A stretch of 64,000 nt of DNA from Brachypodius melanocephalos (taxonomy: Eukaryota; Chordata; Aves; Passeriformes; Pycnonotidae). Below, one piece after another: positions 1 through 13,020 of this stretch. Made by a program: the position numbers and the translations under genes. Within the stretch, counting starts at the first letter, position 1, and every line of letters begins with the position of its first letter. The notes under the pieces were generated by a model. The model saw nothing but the letters and a program-made list of their open reading frames with translations. It did no database searches and had not been told where the DNA came from. The stretch covers positions 43,243,898-43,307,897 of the forward strand of contig VZSR01003807.1 in assembly GCA_013398615.1 (NCBI GenBank), given 5' to 3'.

Positions 1-182
1 TTCTTAGACCCTCCAACTTGTTCACAAAGGACTTAATACTGATTTGGATTCATATGGTCATGGGTATGGATATTTTCCTCCCATTACTTGACATCTGCAT
101 GTTTCCAGCAGTCAGTGATGAAGTCACTGTCTTAGGTCTGCTGACATTTGTTCTGTTCTTGGGAGCTCTGAGTGACAGGTAT

Positions 183-205
183 TGTAAACATCCTACACTC
201 TCAGC
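183..205 (+). ncRNA. mature miR-30c-2-5p (miR-30c)
   Basis: This 23-nt segment of the 5' arm begins TGTAAACATCCTACACTC and ends TCAGC. It matches the miR-30c guide strand as I remember it, with seed GTAAACA at positions 2-8. Confidence 0.93.
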
Positions 206-222
206 TGTGGAAACTAAGAAAG

Positions 223-244
223 CTGGGAGAAGGCTGTTTACTCT
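223..244 (+). ncRNA. mature miR-30c-2-3p
   Basis: This 22-nt segment of the 3' arm begins CTGGGAGAAGGCTG and ends TTTACTCT. It is the passenger arm that distinguishes 30c-2 from 30c-1, whose 3p arm I recall as CTGGGAGAGGGTTG. Confidence 0.88.
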
Positions 245-249
245 CCCTG

Positions 250-3200
250 CCTTGGAAATCGTCTGGAGGGCAAGGACAGAATATTATGTTGATTGTATTT
301 CTAACAGCCTGTATTTGGTACTTTACATTATGGTGTCAGTAAACAAATTATGTCATTACATCACATCATCAGTGTCTTGTGTTCAGACCAAGGTCAGAAG
401 GGCCTTACGATGATATGCTTTAGCTGTACTGCTGGCTTGAGAGAAACTGAAATAGTAGCAATTATACACTGCAATACTTCCATCCTTAAGCAGTGATTAA
501 AAAAGACCTGTCACACTTGGTTTGTTTATAGGTAGTGATACATAAAAGTTGCAGTGTGGACATCCTCAAGTTGACACATCAGTATTTTATTTAATCAAAA
601 TCACCCTTAAATGGTTGGTACTTGTTCTCTAAGGTCTACTCAATTCTCGTTTTCCAGCCAAAAGAGCTAGAAACAGAAGTTAGAAGGCAAAAAGATTATA
701 GAAGAATTCAAATTTCAGTTTCATTTCAAAGAAAATCAGGAGTGTCAGCATCAACTCCAACTTTAAATTAAATTAGGATACAAGGGTCTTATACCTTATG
801 CTTTCCACATGGTGTTCCCTACCACTTTTTCCCCAGACTGTATTATACTTTGTGCTTTGTCCTGGCAGTCTTTCTCTTCCTCTTTGTGTTTCTTTCATTC
901 TGTATGCTGTAAACCAAGTAGTACTTCTCTGTTTAAATGTAGAATAAGCTAGAAAAAAAAATTTCCTTTTAAATCTTATATCCTGCTAGCATGGTCCTAA
1001 ATACTATTAAAGTGAGTTCTGCAGCTTTTCCTAAACAGGGACTCTGACAGAATGAATATTGTTCCTTTTTTCTTTTTTGCCATGTTTATAGAGAAGGGAC
1101 ACACCTTTTGTGTGCTCTCTTAGAAATTATTCGTAATACAGTTGAATTCAAAGATCACTGTCTAGTTTCTTTTGCAATAGCATTTTTATGTCTTCACATC
1201 CTGCTGCTTCAGCTTTTTAGAAAAGGCATTTAAATAAAAAAAATCTTTGAAATAAGGACTTTTAGAAGAGTTTAGTTTTCAGGGTTTGGAAAGGGATGGG
1301 AGTGGAAAGACAACAGGTAAAAGGAGGATTTGAAGTAGTACTTACACAAAATGGACAAAAAAGAAATCAAACTTTTATGCAGAACTTTTAAAAAGGTCAG
1401 TTATTTGAAGTAAGAATTATTTTTCAGGCTCTGTCTTGCTTTCCTATTGGAAGAAGCAGTAAGAGGGAAAACCAGGTCACAGTCCTGTAGTGAAGGACTA
1501 AGTTGATGAATAAAAAGAAGGCTCATGATTTTTAGAGTAATTTCCAAGAAAAGCAGAGTTAACCTCTGAAAATGATTGTTTTAAGAAGATGTTAGCTGTT
1601 CAGACTAATCAGACGATAGAGGGTAGCATTTCCTAATACACGTGGTTCCCTTGGCAGAGAGATTTCTGGGGATGATGGAGCACAGTTACGTCTTCACTGC
1701 GTGACAATATTGATTGTACACTCTGCTGTCCAGGAAAGACAACCTCCTGAAAGAGAGAACTTCCTGAATTTCTGAGATGTGGGTTTGCGTATTATTTTTA
1801 TTTAGACTTGACAATTTTGTGGTAATTGAAAATACTTCTGTGTATTTAACCTTCCTTACTTGTGCATTTAATAGTGAAATTCCATCTTCGGTTTCATCAA
1901 TATAAGACTCCAGTAGTCCCAACTTTGTTGTACACTTCTCCTGGCCCACGCTTTCCTGGCTTTGTACTGACATGATTTGTTTAAACTGCAAACTAATTCA
2001 GTGGCTTGACCCCAATGAAAACTAAATAAGAAAACCAGCTTTCATGTGGATCAGCTGCTTACTCCACCACTGTCCTGTGGCCTGAAATGCTAGTGAAAGT
2101 CCTAATTCCTTCAAATATCATCACTTTCCTGAAGAAGAAAACCAGCATTTATTTTGAATAGATTATGTAGTCCTAAAACAATAAAGTAGTGAAATTACAG
2201 GATTTTGAATATTTTATTTGATATTAAATTATTCTGTTGATGCTGTCTGAACATAATTGCAAGCATGGTGCTAAAATAAATCCAGATTAAATTGTTTAAA
2301 TTAAATGTTTCATTTTTTGAACACCATTTATGCTTCTTCTTAAAACATTTGTTGGTAAAGTCTAGTTTAAAAGATTTATTGCTAAAAGGGAGCAACTGAT
2401 AATTTTGCTATCTCCAGATCTTTAATTGTAAAGGTATCTTGTGATGTACCTGCACCATAAAGAGCATGGTATAAATTGCATCATTTCTAGATCACAGAGG
2501 TTTCTTCCTCCTGAGGTGTTACTTGCCAAACCAAAGGAAAACATTTTGTCCTTTTCTCTTGTTAATCCCAGACTTCAAAGAGTTGAAGATTCTTTCCAGT
2601 CTATCAATTAAATATAGAGATTTTCCACTGTGGGAAAAAAAATGTAACAAAGCTGTTTCAAAAGCCTGTTGCCAGTAATGAGTTTTGGATTGGGTCCGTG
2701 GAGAGGTAATCTGGATAGCTACCACTACAAGTCATCTCTGGGAAATTGTTCATTGTAGGCATGGCCTTTTTTCTTGAAGGGTTAGCTCAGCCAAGATGCA
2801 AAAATGATTTGTTCCAAGTGATTCTTGGTACCACTCTGGACAATATTGTTCCTGCCTGTTATGGTCAACATGCTACCTTGATTTTATTTCTGTTATTTTG
2901 TTGTTATGAGGAAAAAGACAGTGCTTGTTATCATGTTTCTTTATTTCTGATCTTTGTTTGTTTTTGGTTTATTTGGGTTTTTTAAGCTACATTTTTTTGA
3001 TTATGTAATTCATAGTACATTCATTACTTCATTACATTCATTACTTCAAGGTAATTGTCAAACATCCATTACATTTGGTAATATAGGGAGTGACCGTGGG
3101 AAGAAAGAGAGAATGTGTGGGAGTACTCAGGCAAGAGCTGTTGCTTGTACTGAGATTGCAACCTGAACTTGAGATTTACAAGTGAAATATTAGAAAAATA

Positions 3201-5264
3201 TTATATTAGAAGTTTCAAAGAGCTGCTGGTGAAGGAAATGAGAGGTGAAAGGGATCAAGAGGTAATTGACTTGTCATCCAAAGGGTGAAAAGTAATATAA
3301 TGTTGATTTTAAGTATAAACACTTGATGACACAGTGAAAGAAGGCTGTAATTTCCCTTAATGCTTATACAAAAGTCAAGTTCTGTTTTATGCAGTAAATC
3401 TCACTGTCACTGATTCTAATTCACTACAGAAGAATTTAAAAGTCTATGACAAGCTGTTCTACTTTGAAGACCTATACCGAAATTGAAAAAGAAAAAAAGA
3501 GTTTGCTTTGAATGAAGAAGAAGAAAATCACATTATGTGGACTTCAGTCATAATTTCCCTGAAATGAGAGATGGAGTTCTAGATCTGAGTTTTCTCTGTG
3601 CTGTGATTGAGATATAAACATGTAAAAGCAACTGTCCTTTTGCAAAATGCAAACAGGTGTGGAACATCTGCAGTACAAATATTCATTCATATGCAAACAA
3701 ATGTTTTTACAGCTTAAAAATACATTAACTTAAAATCTGATCAAACATGTTGTTAGGTTCTGTTTTTAAAAAGCCTTTTAATGTAAACTTATTCTCATAA
3801 AAATCATGTTTAATTAAATAGAATGCAAAAGCTGAAGTTTCTGTTAGTCTTGTGAAGATTTTGGTTCTTGTCAGCTCTGGGTTCTGTCCAAGACCTGCTT
3901 AGCTACAGTTAAGCTGTTGTTTCCTTGTTTTTGACCTTTGGTTTTAAGGATGTTAGCATGAATTAAATGGAAATACGCTTTTCTAGCAAGCACTTTATAG
4001 AATAAGCAAACTTCAACTGAGCACTGCAGTCTATAACTACAAAGCTGAGGACTTGCTAATTTTAAATAGTGTAATATGATACCTAAATTATACGTTATTT
4101 AACTCTTCAAAAAGGAGAAAAGAGTGAGGCTGTGTTGCATAAGCCTTATGTTTACAACGCTGACTCTACAAGAAGATCCAGTTTTGTTCTTGCTTAAGTT
4201 AATAGGGGATTTTTGTTTGCTGCCTTGGTGCTGTTATTAAAGTGTTAAAACTACTGCAGAGAGCTGGGCTCTAATCCTAGTTTTGGACAGACTCTCTGCT
4301 TTCTCCATGGTGAAAAAGATGACTCTTACTCTGTAAAGGCAGAGCCCCATGTTGTTGATCAATCTCAATTGCAATAAAGCCTGCTTTATAAAGTCATGCC
4401 ATCACAAGCTGGTTTGTCTCATTGTGTTCCAGCCTTTCTTGTGATTTGGATTGCATTGCCTGCTTGTATTGCTGGGGAAGCAGAAAGGATGTTACAGAAA
4501 GGATGTTACAGGGTTATTGTAAGGGCTGCTGAGAGCTCCTCCTTGTGCTTCTGTTGTAATGCTGTCCTCCCGTGGATGAGAAGAGGGCATACAGAACTTC
4601 TAGTGATTTTAAGTGTGTGCTTGGAGGGCAGCCACAATTTGTACAGGTGTACCTGGCCAGCTGAGGGAGTGAGATCTTCCCAGTTTTGGCACCATGGACA
4701 TTGGCTCCAAGCCATCCTGCTTTGAGACCCTGGGTATATTTTTAGCTATGGAGTGTCCAGCTGACTTTGTTTCATTATTCAGTTAATGAGAAATACATTG
4801 GTATTGTTACCAACCAAGGATTTCTGGGCTTTCCATCATTTGAAGGCTGCATTTCTCCAGTTGTTTCTGTATAGCCTAGAGCATCTGCTGGCTCTGGTGT
4901 TCTGAAAAAGTGCTACTAAAATAACTTGGCTCTGATGGGCAAAGAATAGATTGATGTTGACAAATGAAATAATTTCAGGATCTATGAAATTTATGTTCTG
5001 TATCTTGGCTAGAAATAGATGGCTCTGTATAGCTGTGAGCTTTGTAAACACTTGAACTTTGTGCAACTCGCCAAACTTGCAAAGTTGTTGAAGGACATTG
5101 AGATGTCTCTAGATTTTATGCTTAGTTCGCAAAGTACAGATGAAATATGCACAGTGGTATATTTTTTTTCTTGTATGTGACCATAATCACAGCATAGATA
5201 TTAATGGAGCTGCTAATTAAAATCTTGCTGCTTTACTGTGCTCACTTTAATGTGAGGTATCTAA
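250..5264. other. AT-rich non-coding stretch; possible downstream part of the miR-30c-2 primary transcript
   Basis: No protein gene or clear repeat family was recognised. Open frames are short, AT-rich and lack splice context or known domains. Because the hairpin is on the + strand, its primary transcript must run some way into this stretch, but I cannot place exons or an end. A short direct duplication (AGAAAGGATGTTAC, twice) lies near 4482-4510. Confidence 0.4.
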
Positions 5265-5267
5265 AAG

Positions 5268-5386
5268 ATGTGTAGACGTGGCACTTGGAGACATGGTTTA
5301 ATAGTGGAATTGACAGTGTTAGGTTTATGGTTGGACTTGATGCTATTAAAGGCCTTTCTAACCTAAATAATTCAATGATCCTAGGA
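5268..5386 (+). mobile_element. CR1 LINE, 3'-terminal fragment
   Basis: The fragment reads in the order typical of the avian CR1 3' end: GTGGCACTTGGAGACATGG, then a GTTTATGGTTGGACTTGATG block, GGCCTTTCTAACCTAAATAA, and a terminal TTCAATGATCCTAGGA in place of the usual ATTCTATGA repeats. It is 5'-truncated, as most CR1 copies are, and clearly diverged. It has no coding capacity. Confidence 0.8.
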
Positions 5387-6659
5387 CTCTAATTGATGAA
5401 AAGCTACAATATGCTTTGTGCCTGCAAAGCATATCAAATGTAAATTGAAATAGATCATGAAATAGATGATGTTTTACTGCCTTGAGGTAATTGTATGTAG
5501 CATAAAGCTTTTAAATTAGAAGTGACAAACCCAGTGGTCTCTGTTGCCACTCAGAGCAGGTGTGTGTCACAGTGTATAGATTTGTGAAAGCAGGAGTGAC
5601 CAAACTTGTCTGTTCTTCACTGAAGTTGTGACATTAATGAAAGTCCCACAGCTACTCATGTCCATGGCTAGAAGCCTGTCATGTTGGCTCATGGGGACCC
5701 TGGCCCTTTGGATCCCAAGAAAGGGCTCTCCAGAGGGTATTCATTACCTGCTTTCCCTGTTGAAAGTGAGAATTATCAGCTGCCTTTTGTGATGAGCATT
5801 GCTGAAGTTTGCATGCTGTAAAAAGTTTTAGCAGGTAACCAGAGGGCAGCTTGGTGACTCTGTACCTTGAGAGACAAGCTCTACTGCTAAGACAGATCTA
5901 TTTTCTGATACTTTCAGTGGCAAATCTTATTCCAGCAGTGCCTTTTCACCTATACGTAAAGGATTTTCCTCCCCTGCAGAGATGGGGAAGTGTGTTAGCC
6001 CAAATGCTCTTTAGTGAGACTTTGCTGTCATTTAGTTTGGAGATTTGGTCAGAGCTATGTGAGCTTGCTATGTCACATGGCTTAGAATAGGAGAGGAGCA
6101 GGACTGAAATTCAGAGAACAAAAGTAGTTGGATTGAAAATGCCTGGTAAGATTTTTCTGTGAATTGCTGGGCTTTTCTGAGTTGGTGAGAAACAAAGATC
6201 AAAAATTAGGAGTATTAAAGACAAATTGATGTCTGAACTGTCAGTTCAGGAAACTCCAGAGATAAAATGAATGGAAAGTTTTCCCCTAAGGTCCCCATGG
6301 AATTTCTAAAGACTAATCTAAATGGAGAACAGCATGGATTTACATCCTTGTCTACAGGAACAGAATAATTATTTGCAGCCAGAAAAGAAACTCCAGGTTC
6401 TTGGCAAAAAAAGAAAGAGGTCTGGCTCAGAGACTCGAACTAAGTTGATTTAAAGTCTTTCAGGGGCAAGTGTAAGGTTTTTATATGTACAATAGAACAA
6501 ATTTGTGAAAATGCTGAGGTGGGAGATGAAAAAATGTTTCTTTGTACTTGAAAATGCGTATACATGGATTTGGTTTGAGTATTTCTGCATGCTCAAATGT
6601 AGTATGCTAAATGCACTGTTTACAGTAAAGGAATTTATATTCCTTTGCTATATTCCTTT

Positions 6660-6685
6660 ATTATATTCCTTTAAAGGAATATAAT
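6660..6685. repeat. 26-bp perfect palindrome with central CArG-box sequence
   Basis: The two halves (6660-6672 and 6673-6685) are exact reverse complements. The centre CCTTTAAAGG (6668-6677) fits CC(A/T)6GG, the CArG consensus bound by SRF. The preceding 35 bases hold two further ATTCCTTT copies and a smaller inverted repeat (AAAGGAAT/ATTCCTTT). Regulatory function is inferred only from the motif; the AT-rich palindrome could be a simple mutational product. Confidence 0.5.
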
Positions 6686-7061
6686 CCCACTTCGGATTGT
6701 AGTCTGCAGCTTAAAAACAAGACTTATTTTGAGTATTTTAGCAAATACTATTTCTATTTCATGCTTCAGTCTGAAATGACAGGAAAGGTGGATGATGCTA
6801 TCATCATCTCCCAGTTTGAGAAATCTGAAAAATACATGTGGATTTTAGGTGCACAAAAGTTCACAGTGATTTTTTGCTTGCTGTGGGAAGTAGTTCTGGG
6901 ATTTGGTTTGTTGGATGGGTTTTTTATGTTTTGGTTTTGTGTTTGGGTGTTTGGATGTTTTATGTTTTTTTCCATTTTTAGTAGATCATGCTGTTCTTTT
7001 GATCTGTTTGATGTTGCTGGAATCATTTAAAGCCGCATTAGGCTGGTTTTATTCCCTTCCC

Positions 7062-7064
<3 letters not shown>

Positions 7065-7100
<36 letters not shown>
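7065..7100. repeat. (CT)n microsatellite
   Basis: About 18 uninterrupted CT dinucleotides follow a short pyrimidine-rich lead-in. The short open frames reading through it (Ser-Leu on one strand, Arg-Glu on the other) are artefacts. Confidence 0.97.
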
Positions 7101-7101
<1 letters not shown>

Positions 7102-10100
7102 GTCTGTATTTGTGCCTAGGGAAGCAGGAAGCATAAGGACTTTGCTTCTGTCCATTTGAGGGAAGATTCCTGTGCTTTGCAGAGATTTTTGGTGAGGACT
7201 TTGCAGGCTTTTGTGGGTGGGTACTAAACCAGCAATTAGTTCTGCAGTGTGTGAGAGAGTGAGTCACAGACTGTGTGCTCTGAGGCTTGTGCAGAGCAAG
7301 ATCCAGCCATGCAGCAGCAGTAGATTGGGCTCTGCTTCCTCAAAGCCTTCCCCTCCAATACCCCTGCTAAACTTGAAAGAAACTTCACAGGACTCTCCAG
7401 ATTCATTTCTCTTCAGATTAACCAGAAAGATGGAAAAAATGCATATGGCTGTCACCAGTAGGGATAGTTCACATGGCTTAGCAATCTAAGGTTTTTTAGG
7501 TGTCTGCTCTTCTAAAGAGAATTTGAACAGAGGCTTCGAGGTGAGCAGGGGAGAAAGCTTCACTTTTTCAAGCAGGAACATTGGCTTTTTTGTGGCCTGG
7601 CTTTGGGGACTTGTCTATACATGGGCTTATTCTGAACAGCTCTCCACGATGTCTCTGTGAGTAGAAGAGGGGCTTTGAAATACAGCTTCATATCTGTATC
7701 ATCCATTGTATTTGAAATGCACTCTGCTTTAATACTAACAGATTTTAGGCAGAGACAAGTTCTTGACAGTTCGTTGAAAACAAAAGTGTTTTTGTGGAAA
7801 TATTTTCTACTTTGAAAGAATTTTTGAGAAATGTGTTTGGATCCAGACTGATTTTTGCGTAAACAGAGAGGGCAGACCTGCAACACAGGGACTGGGACTC
7901 AGGTGGGACATGGGAGACTGAAATGCATATCTCTTACTTGATTCAAAAATGAATGCAAGTCTTGAAATCAAATGCAGTTCTTGTACACTATGAAGTCCTT
8001 GACATTCAGCCTGTTTGAGAGTATATTTTTCAAATTAAGTCATCCTAATTTCTCATTTCTTTAAATATAGAAGCATCCAGTTACATTTGGGATACAATTT
8101 TTATGTGGTAGAGGAAGGTTGAGGAGAGAGTCAATTAAGGGCTGGTCATGCACAAAGTAGAGAGGCATTTTTCAAAAGGCCAAAAGGTACAGTTTGATCC
8201 TTGCTGATGCAGACAGACCTGTGGAGATCAACATTCAGCAGAAGGGGCTATACCCTTCTGTTACTGTGCCTTTAAACTTCATCCTCCCCTGGAGTAGTAT
8301 TTTGGAGGTAGCTCTGTAAGGTGCATCAAATGTGTGGTGTAGGACAGGAGCTGTCCGTGTCCCTGCTGGTCCCCATGGTGGCTGATGTGAAGGGACCAGA
8401 GGCAGGGCTGTGAAAACAGAGCAGAAAACAAGTTTAATAACATGGATCTATGTTTGGGGATTTATTTTTTTTTTCACTGGAGGCTACAGGACTGACAGAA
8501 GCAGGGCCTGCCCCTGTTGCCTCTGGAATGTTAAAAAACAATAAACCAGTGTTCAGTGCTGTGACTGGTTTGGTAGGATGCAAGTTTGTTACTCTCCCTC
8601 AGCACTGTTCTCCATTCAGCTGAAAATCACCTTTTTCCTTCGAATTGAAAGAAATAAAATGGTTTCCTCAGTCATCTATGGGACCTATTGTCTCAAGGCA
8701 CAGTCAGGTACAGTCAGCCAGCTCCCTCTGCCTTTGCCCAGTTACCACACAACCTTCATCTGCTAAGGGACTCATCCTTTGGCTCAAATACATGAGGTGA
8801 CTGCCTGACACTGCCTTCAGGAGAAACCAGCAATAATTGGAAGTAATGATCTAGTAATAAAGGTTGAATTTTAATGTGTGGGGCCATGGCCTAGCTTAAT
8901 AACTCCTGCTCTCTATTTCAGGACGAGAAAAGTTACTTGTTTCAAGGTGAATGCTGTACTCTGCTTTGTCCCCTTGCTCGTTTAGGATTTAGGCAATAGA
9001 TGGTTAAGGCAGTCTGAATGGGTTTTTTTTCAGCTAGCTAGTCTGTGAATTAGAGCAGATTTGGCCTATTTTTGGAGAGTTTTGAGGCAGAGATGCTTAC
9101 AACAGCTTGCAGAAAGTTCAAGATTTGCTTTTGTAAAATTCTCCTTAATGTGCCAGCATCTGTGTAACTCAGTGTTGCTGTTATTTGATCCATAGGTTTC
9201 AGAAACTTCTTTTTTACCAGTCATCTCCCTGTTTCTGGAGGGAGAGAGAGGTAAGACCTTCCCTGGTAAGCCTGGTGAAAGCACAAAATTTGATTGTTCT
9301 CAGATGAAGCTCCAGCTGCAAGCTGCACAGCCAACAGAGGCAAGCAATGATCACACCATACATCTTCTAGCTTTTTTTCAATTTATTTTTGTCATCCCAC
9401 AAGTACTACCTTCTCTGTCCCACTACATTCTGGAAGAATTATTTGAGACAAGACAACAAAGGACAAGATGATAGGATTATACCATCTGAGATGGCTTTCA
9501 GAGAATGGTATGAGAGTCCAAATAATTCCTTTGGTGCAGGAAAGAGAAATGTATTATTTCAGGAAAAGCAGAGGACAACTCTTAAGCCTGGAGCTTTCAG
9601 TGACAGTTTCTTCCCTATATTCATCTTGCTGAAATTCAAGATAAATTTTTCTATCAAAATTTCTATATATAATTGGGCAATAAAGACAGAGTGCTGGGGG
9701 TTCTATGGATGGATTCACATTTTGTACTTATGAGAAAAGGTCAGGACTGTTAGTTTATGTTAGAAGGTGCAATGTGCTGGCTTGTCTGTCAATGCAGTCA
9801 GTATTTCATCCATCTGCTTAGGCTTTCTGTCTGCAACCGAGTTGAGCAGTGTGGTTGTGTTGATTTCTGCCTTCCACACAGAGGGTTTCACTGGACAGAG
9901 ACTATGCTATTTAAAGTCTAATTATCATTTAAATGGGGACAGAGGGGAGTAATGGCAGAAATGTAATTCTGCATTTGTGCCTCATGTCTGCTGGCATGCA
10001 ACTTCTGTGGCAGCCACTGGGAAAGCGCATTTGTCTCTGGCTTAATACCCTGGTCTTAGTGTGTCTTACAACACAAGTACTGATTTCTTTTTTTATTGTA

Positions 10101-12775
10101 GCTGATGATTGTGGTGGGTTTTTTGTTTGCTTAGTTGGGTTTTTGGAAGGGACTGGTGATTTTTCTGGTTTTTTGTTTGATTTTTTGTTTGTTTGTTTGT
10201 TTTAGTTTCTCTAACAGAAGCTTCAAGGTTTTGCTCAGGATCAAACTTTTGTGGTGAGTGCTGCATTTTAGGCCTTCACACCAGAGTATGGACTTACTGA
10301 GGGAGTGACCAGCTCTGCTTGAGCTGAGAGCTTAAAACACATATAAGTAAGAGGGTGGTTAGAATCAGAAGATTGACCTTGTGCTATGCTAAGGCAACTG
10401 TAGGACCAATAAAATGAGCATTCACAAGTCAAGAAAATCTGGAATTGCAAAATGCTGTATCAACCCAGACAAAGCTTGGCAGTAATTGCTGTAGGATATC
10501 TAAATTAAGCAGTGAGGCTTCTGTGGTGGCAACTGCTATGAGAGATTTTGCAATGTACATCAGCTCCCCCAAGACCCAAATGCACTTTTACATTCAAGGG
10601 GGAGTTGTCAGCATTGAGAGCCTCATAAACAAGTCACTGAGGCCCTAAATCAGCAAAATACTTTAAGCATATCCTTAAGCATTTTGTTGCTGATGAACAG
10701 AGACATAAGCTCTTAATTATTTGTGCTGAACCAGGGAGATGGGAGCTCCTTGAGTATCTTTTGATACACTTAAACGCTAGCTGTGCCCTGAATTGCAGAG
10801 CCTGAGATGCTGCTGTCTTACCCTCTCTCAAGCTGCACTTGTCCTCTGTAAGTATGCTCACTAATCTTCAAGTAACTTGCCTTGCATCTGATTCTTTGTG
10901 GGAATTTTGCCTATCCCAAGTGCTTATCAGTTTAGAGGAGTTGGCATAATGCTGTATTCAGCTTTAACTGGAACACTTTTGATAACTGTCCATCTTATTC
11001 AAATACTGCTGAGCGTGGAATAATAATCTGAAAGACAAATGGAGTATGAAGCCAGGAGGGGAACTGACTGTCTTTTATGTGTTTGCATCTATATCATACC
11101 CAGCTATTGGTTGATACTTCATCCCTATCAACACAGCTAGCATTTTGGAGTTCACCACAGGAGGCAGAAAAAGGGAGAAAAGAACTCCCCATCTCCTCCC
11201 CAAAGCAGCAGGCAGTCGCAGCTGTTCTCAAGGAGAAGGTTTGTGTCAGCAGATCTTATACAGCTATGCTCAAAAAGTTTGTGTCAGCAACCATAAAAGC
11301 TGGCCCATCAGCATTTCTGTTTTATTCCATACACAAAATGCATATTACTGAACAATTATGCCAAAGGCAGGGAATATTTCTTGATAGCACAACTTGGAAG
11401 TAGCATCTCCCTGTGGGAGCAATCATGTCACGTGCCATAGAAGTCTGTGTGGGTTTAGATGTAAATCCTTGTTGCAAGTCCTTGCTGTAAGATTGTGTTG
11501 AGAGCCAAGTCATTTGGTGTTACATGTTGGCCAAGGTAGTTTTGGCCTGATCCAAAGTTCAGGGAAAAGTAGCGAATTGCTTGTAATTCTAAAAAGCTTG
11601 TTCAAGAATGCTCCCCAAAAGCATATTCTTTATAAAGGAAGCGTAGTGATGTTTAAAGTTTTGGCCTCCAAAGTCTTCAGAGAATATATAAAACACAGTG
11701 ATTTTTGGTGTGCAGTTCAATCCAGCTGGTGTAGAAAGGAGAACTAGGATGAATTTTGAATAAAAATTGATTTACTGCTTTAATATAAGTTTACTGCTGT
11801 AGCTCAACCACCATTTAACTGTGTTTTGGTTGTCTCCATTAAGAAAGATGTTTTAATTCCTCTTTTGTCAAAAGTCACAGTTCAGCACATGTATTTATTT
11901 CACAGTTCAGAACATTTAGTTCAGAACTTTGATGGAGGAAAAGAATTGGGTTTTAATTTAATTTCACTTTTTATTGAATGAGCCTTGCTTTTCTCTCCTG
12001 TGACTAGGCAACAAGTTGCTGCACAGTCCTCATCTCTGCTTATGATAAGCACAAGTTCTGTAAGAAACAAACCAAAGAAACCCAAGCAAAACATTATGCT
12101 TAAAGTAGTTAAGGAAGTAGAAGAGAAGCATAAAAATCTGCAGACACTCACTGAGGATTTGATACCTATCCATGTACAGGAGCTTAACTGCATGAGTCTC
12201 CAAGTCTGATTTCTGATAATACAAACCTCTTTGGACATGGGGACTTTGGTGATCCAAAGTCTGGAAATGGCTGTGATGCTGAGATCTGCCTTGACTACTT
12301 GTTTGTTGTTACCTCCAGTCTGCTGCTGGAGGTAACAGCTGCCAATCCCTCAGCCAGCACAGCAGATTTTGTGAGACATCCCTTTCTTTTAAGCAGGCTT
12401 TGATAGTATTTATGATAGATCTGGATACCTGTGCAAGGCAATGAAGGGAATGCAAGGATTAGGTGTGCTCAGAAGTTTGCAACCAGGCCACTAGTGCCAG
12501 GTGATAATATCCAGCCAGAAAGGAGTGTGTCACTATAACAAGTTTAAAAATAAGAAACAAAATTACAAACCCCAAAATGAAACAAAACAAACGAAGCCCA
12601 CCAAAAACCCCCACAAAACCTCACATCAACAGGAACAGAAAAGTCTGTTGCAAAGATTGTCTGAAACCAGACTTAAAAGAAGAACCTGTCTATGTGAGAG
12701 GTAGCATTGATTTTAACAAAACAATTACAGAGGATGCAAGGTATAAGGAACATTTTCATGGAGTTGCAGTTTCTT

Positions 12776-13020
12776 CCTTTCTCTTTTCCTTTCTCTTTTC
12801 CTTTCTCTTTTCCTTTCTCTTTTCCTTTCTCTTTTCCTTTCTCTTTTCCTTTCTCTTTTCCTTTCTCTTTTCCTTTCTCTTTTCCTTTCTCTTTTCCTTT
12901 CTCTTTTCCTTTCTCTTTTCCTTTCTCTTTTCCTTTCTCTTTTCCTTTCTCTTTTCCTTTCTCTTTTCCTTTCTCTTTTCCTTTCTCTTTTCCTTTCTCT
13001 TTTCCTTTCTCTCTCTTTTC
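12776..13020. repeat. 12-bp polypyrimidine minisatellite
   Basis: The unit TTTCTCTTTTCC repeats almost perfectly about 20 times, ending in a short CTCTCT variant. The + strand is all pyrimidine over roughly 240 bases. Because the unit is a multiple of three, every frame is open. This produces spurious repeats of Phe-Leu-Phe-Ser on the + strand and Lys-Gly-Lys-Glu on the - strand. It is not a gene. Confidence 0.97.

Larger units (their letters stand above)
176..249 (+). ncRNA. MIR30C2: microRNA precursor miR-30c-2
   Basis: The sequence folds as a hairpin. The 5' arm carries the miR-30 family seed region TGTAAACATCC followed by the miR-30c-specific TACACTCTCAGC. The 3' arm begins CTGGGAGAAGGCTGTTTAC, which pairs with it. 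A basal CAGG (176-179) pairs with CCTG (246-249). The loop (GTGGAAACTAAGAAAG region) matches my recollection of the 30c-2 paralogue rather than 30c-1, with about one base difference from human. miR-30 family members are processed by Drosha and Dicer and repress target mRNAs through the seed GTAAACA. In mammals miR-30c-2 is made from the same non-coding host transcript as miR-30a (LINC00472 in human). miR-30a is not in this window and would be expected to the left if the cluster is intact. Confidence 0.95.
5387..12775. other. Intergenic stretch without a recognised gene
   Basis: No spliced gene model or known protein domain was found. It contains a (CT)n run at 7065-7100, a palindrome at 6660-6685 and a (TTTG)n run near 10180-10203. 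The remaining open frames are under 115 codons and show no recognisable product. Confidence 0.4.

Noticed and set aside
18..413. 131-codon + open frame at the left edge
   Set aside because: It overlaps the miR-30c-2 hairpin and has no recognisable domain; hairpin conservation explains the sequence.
7049..7267. Open frames through the (CT)n run
   Set aside because: Microsatellite translation (RERERE / SLSLSL).
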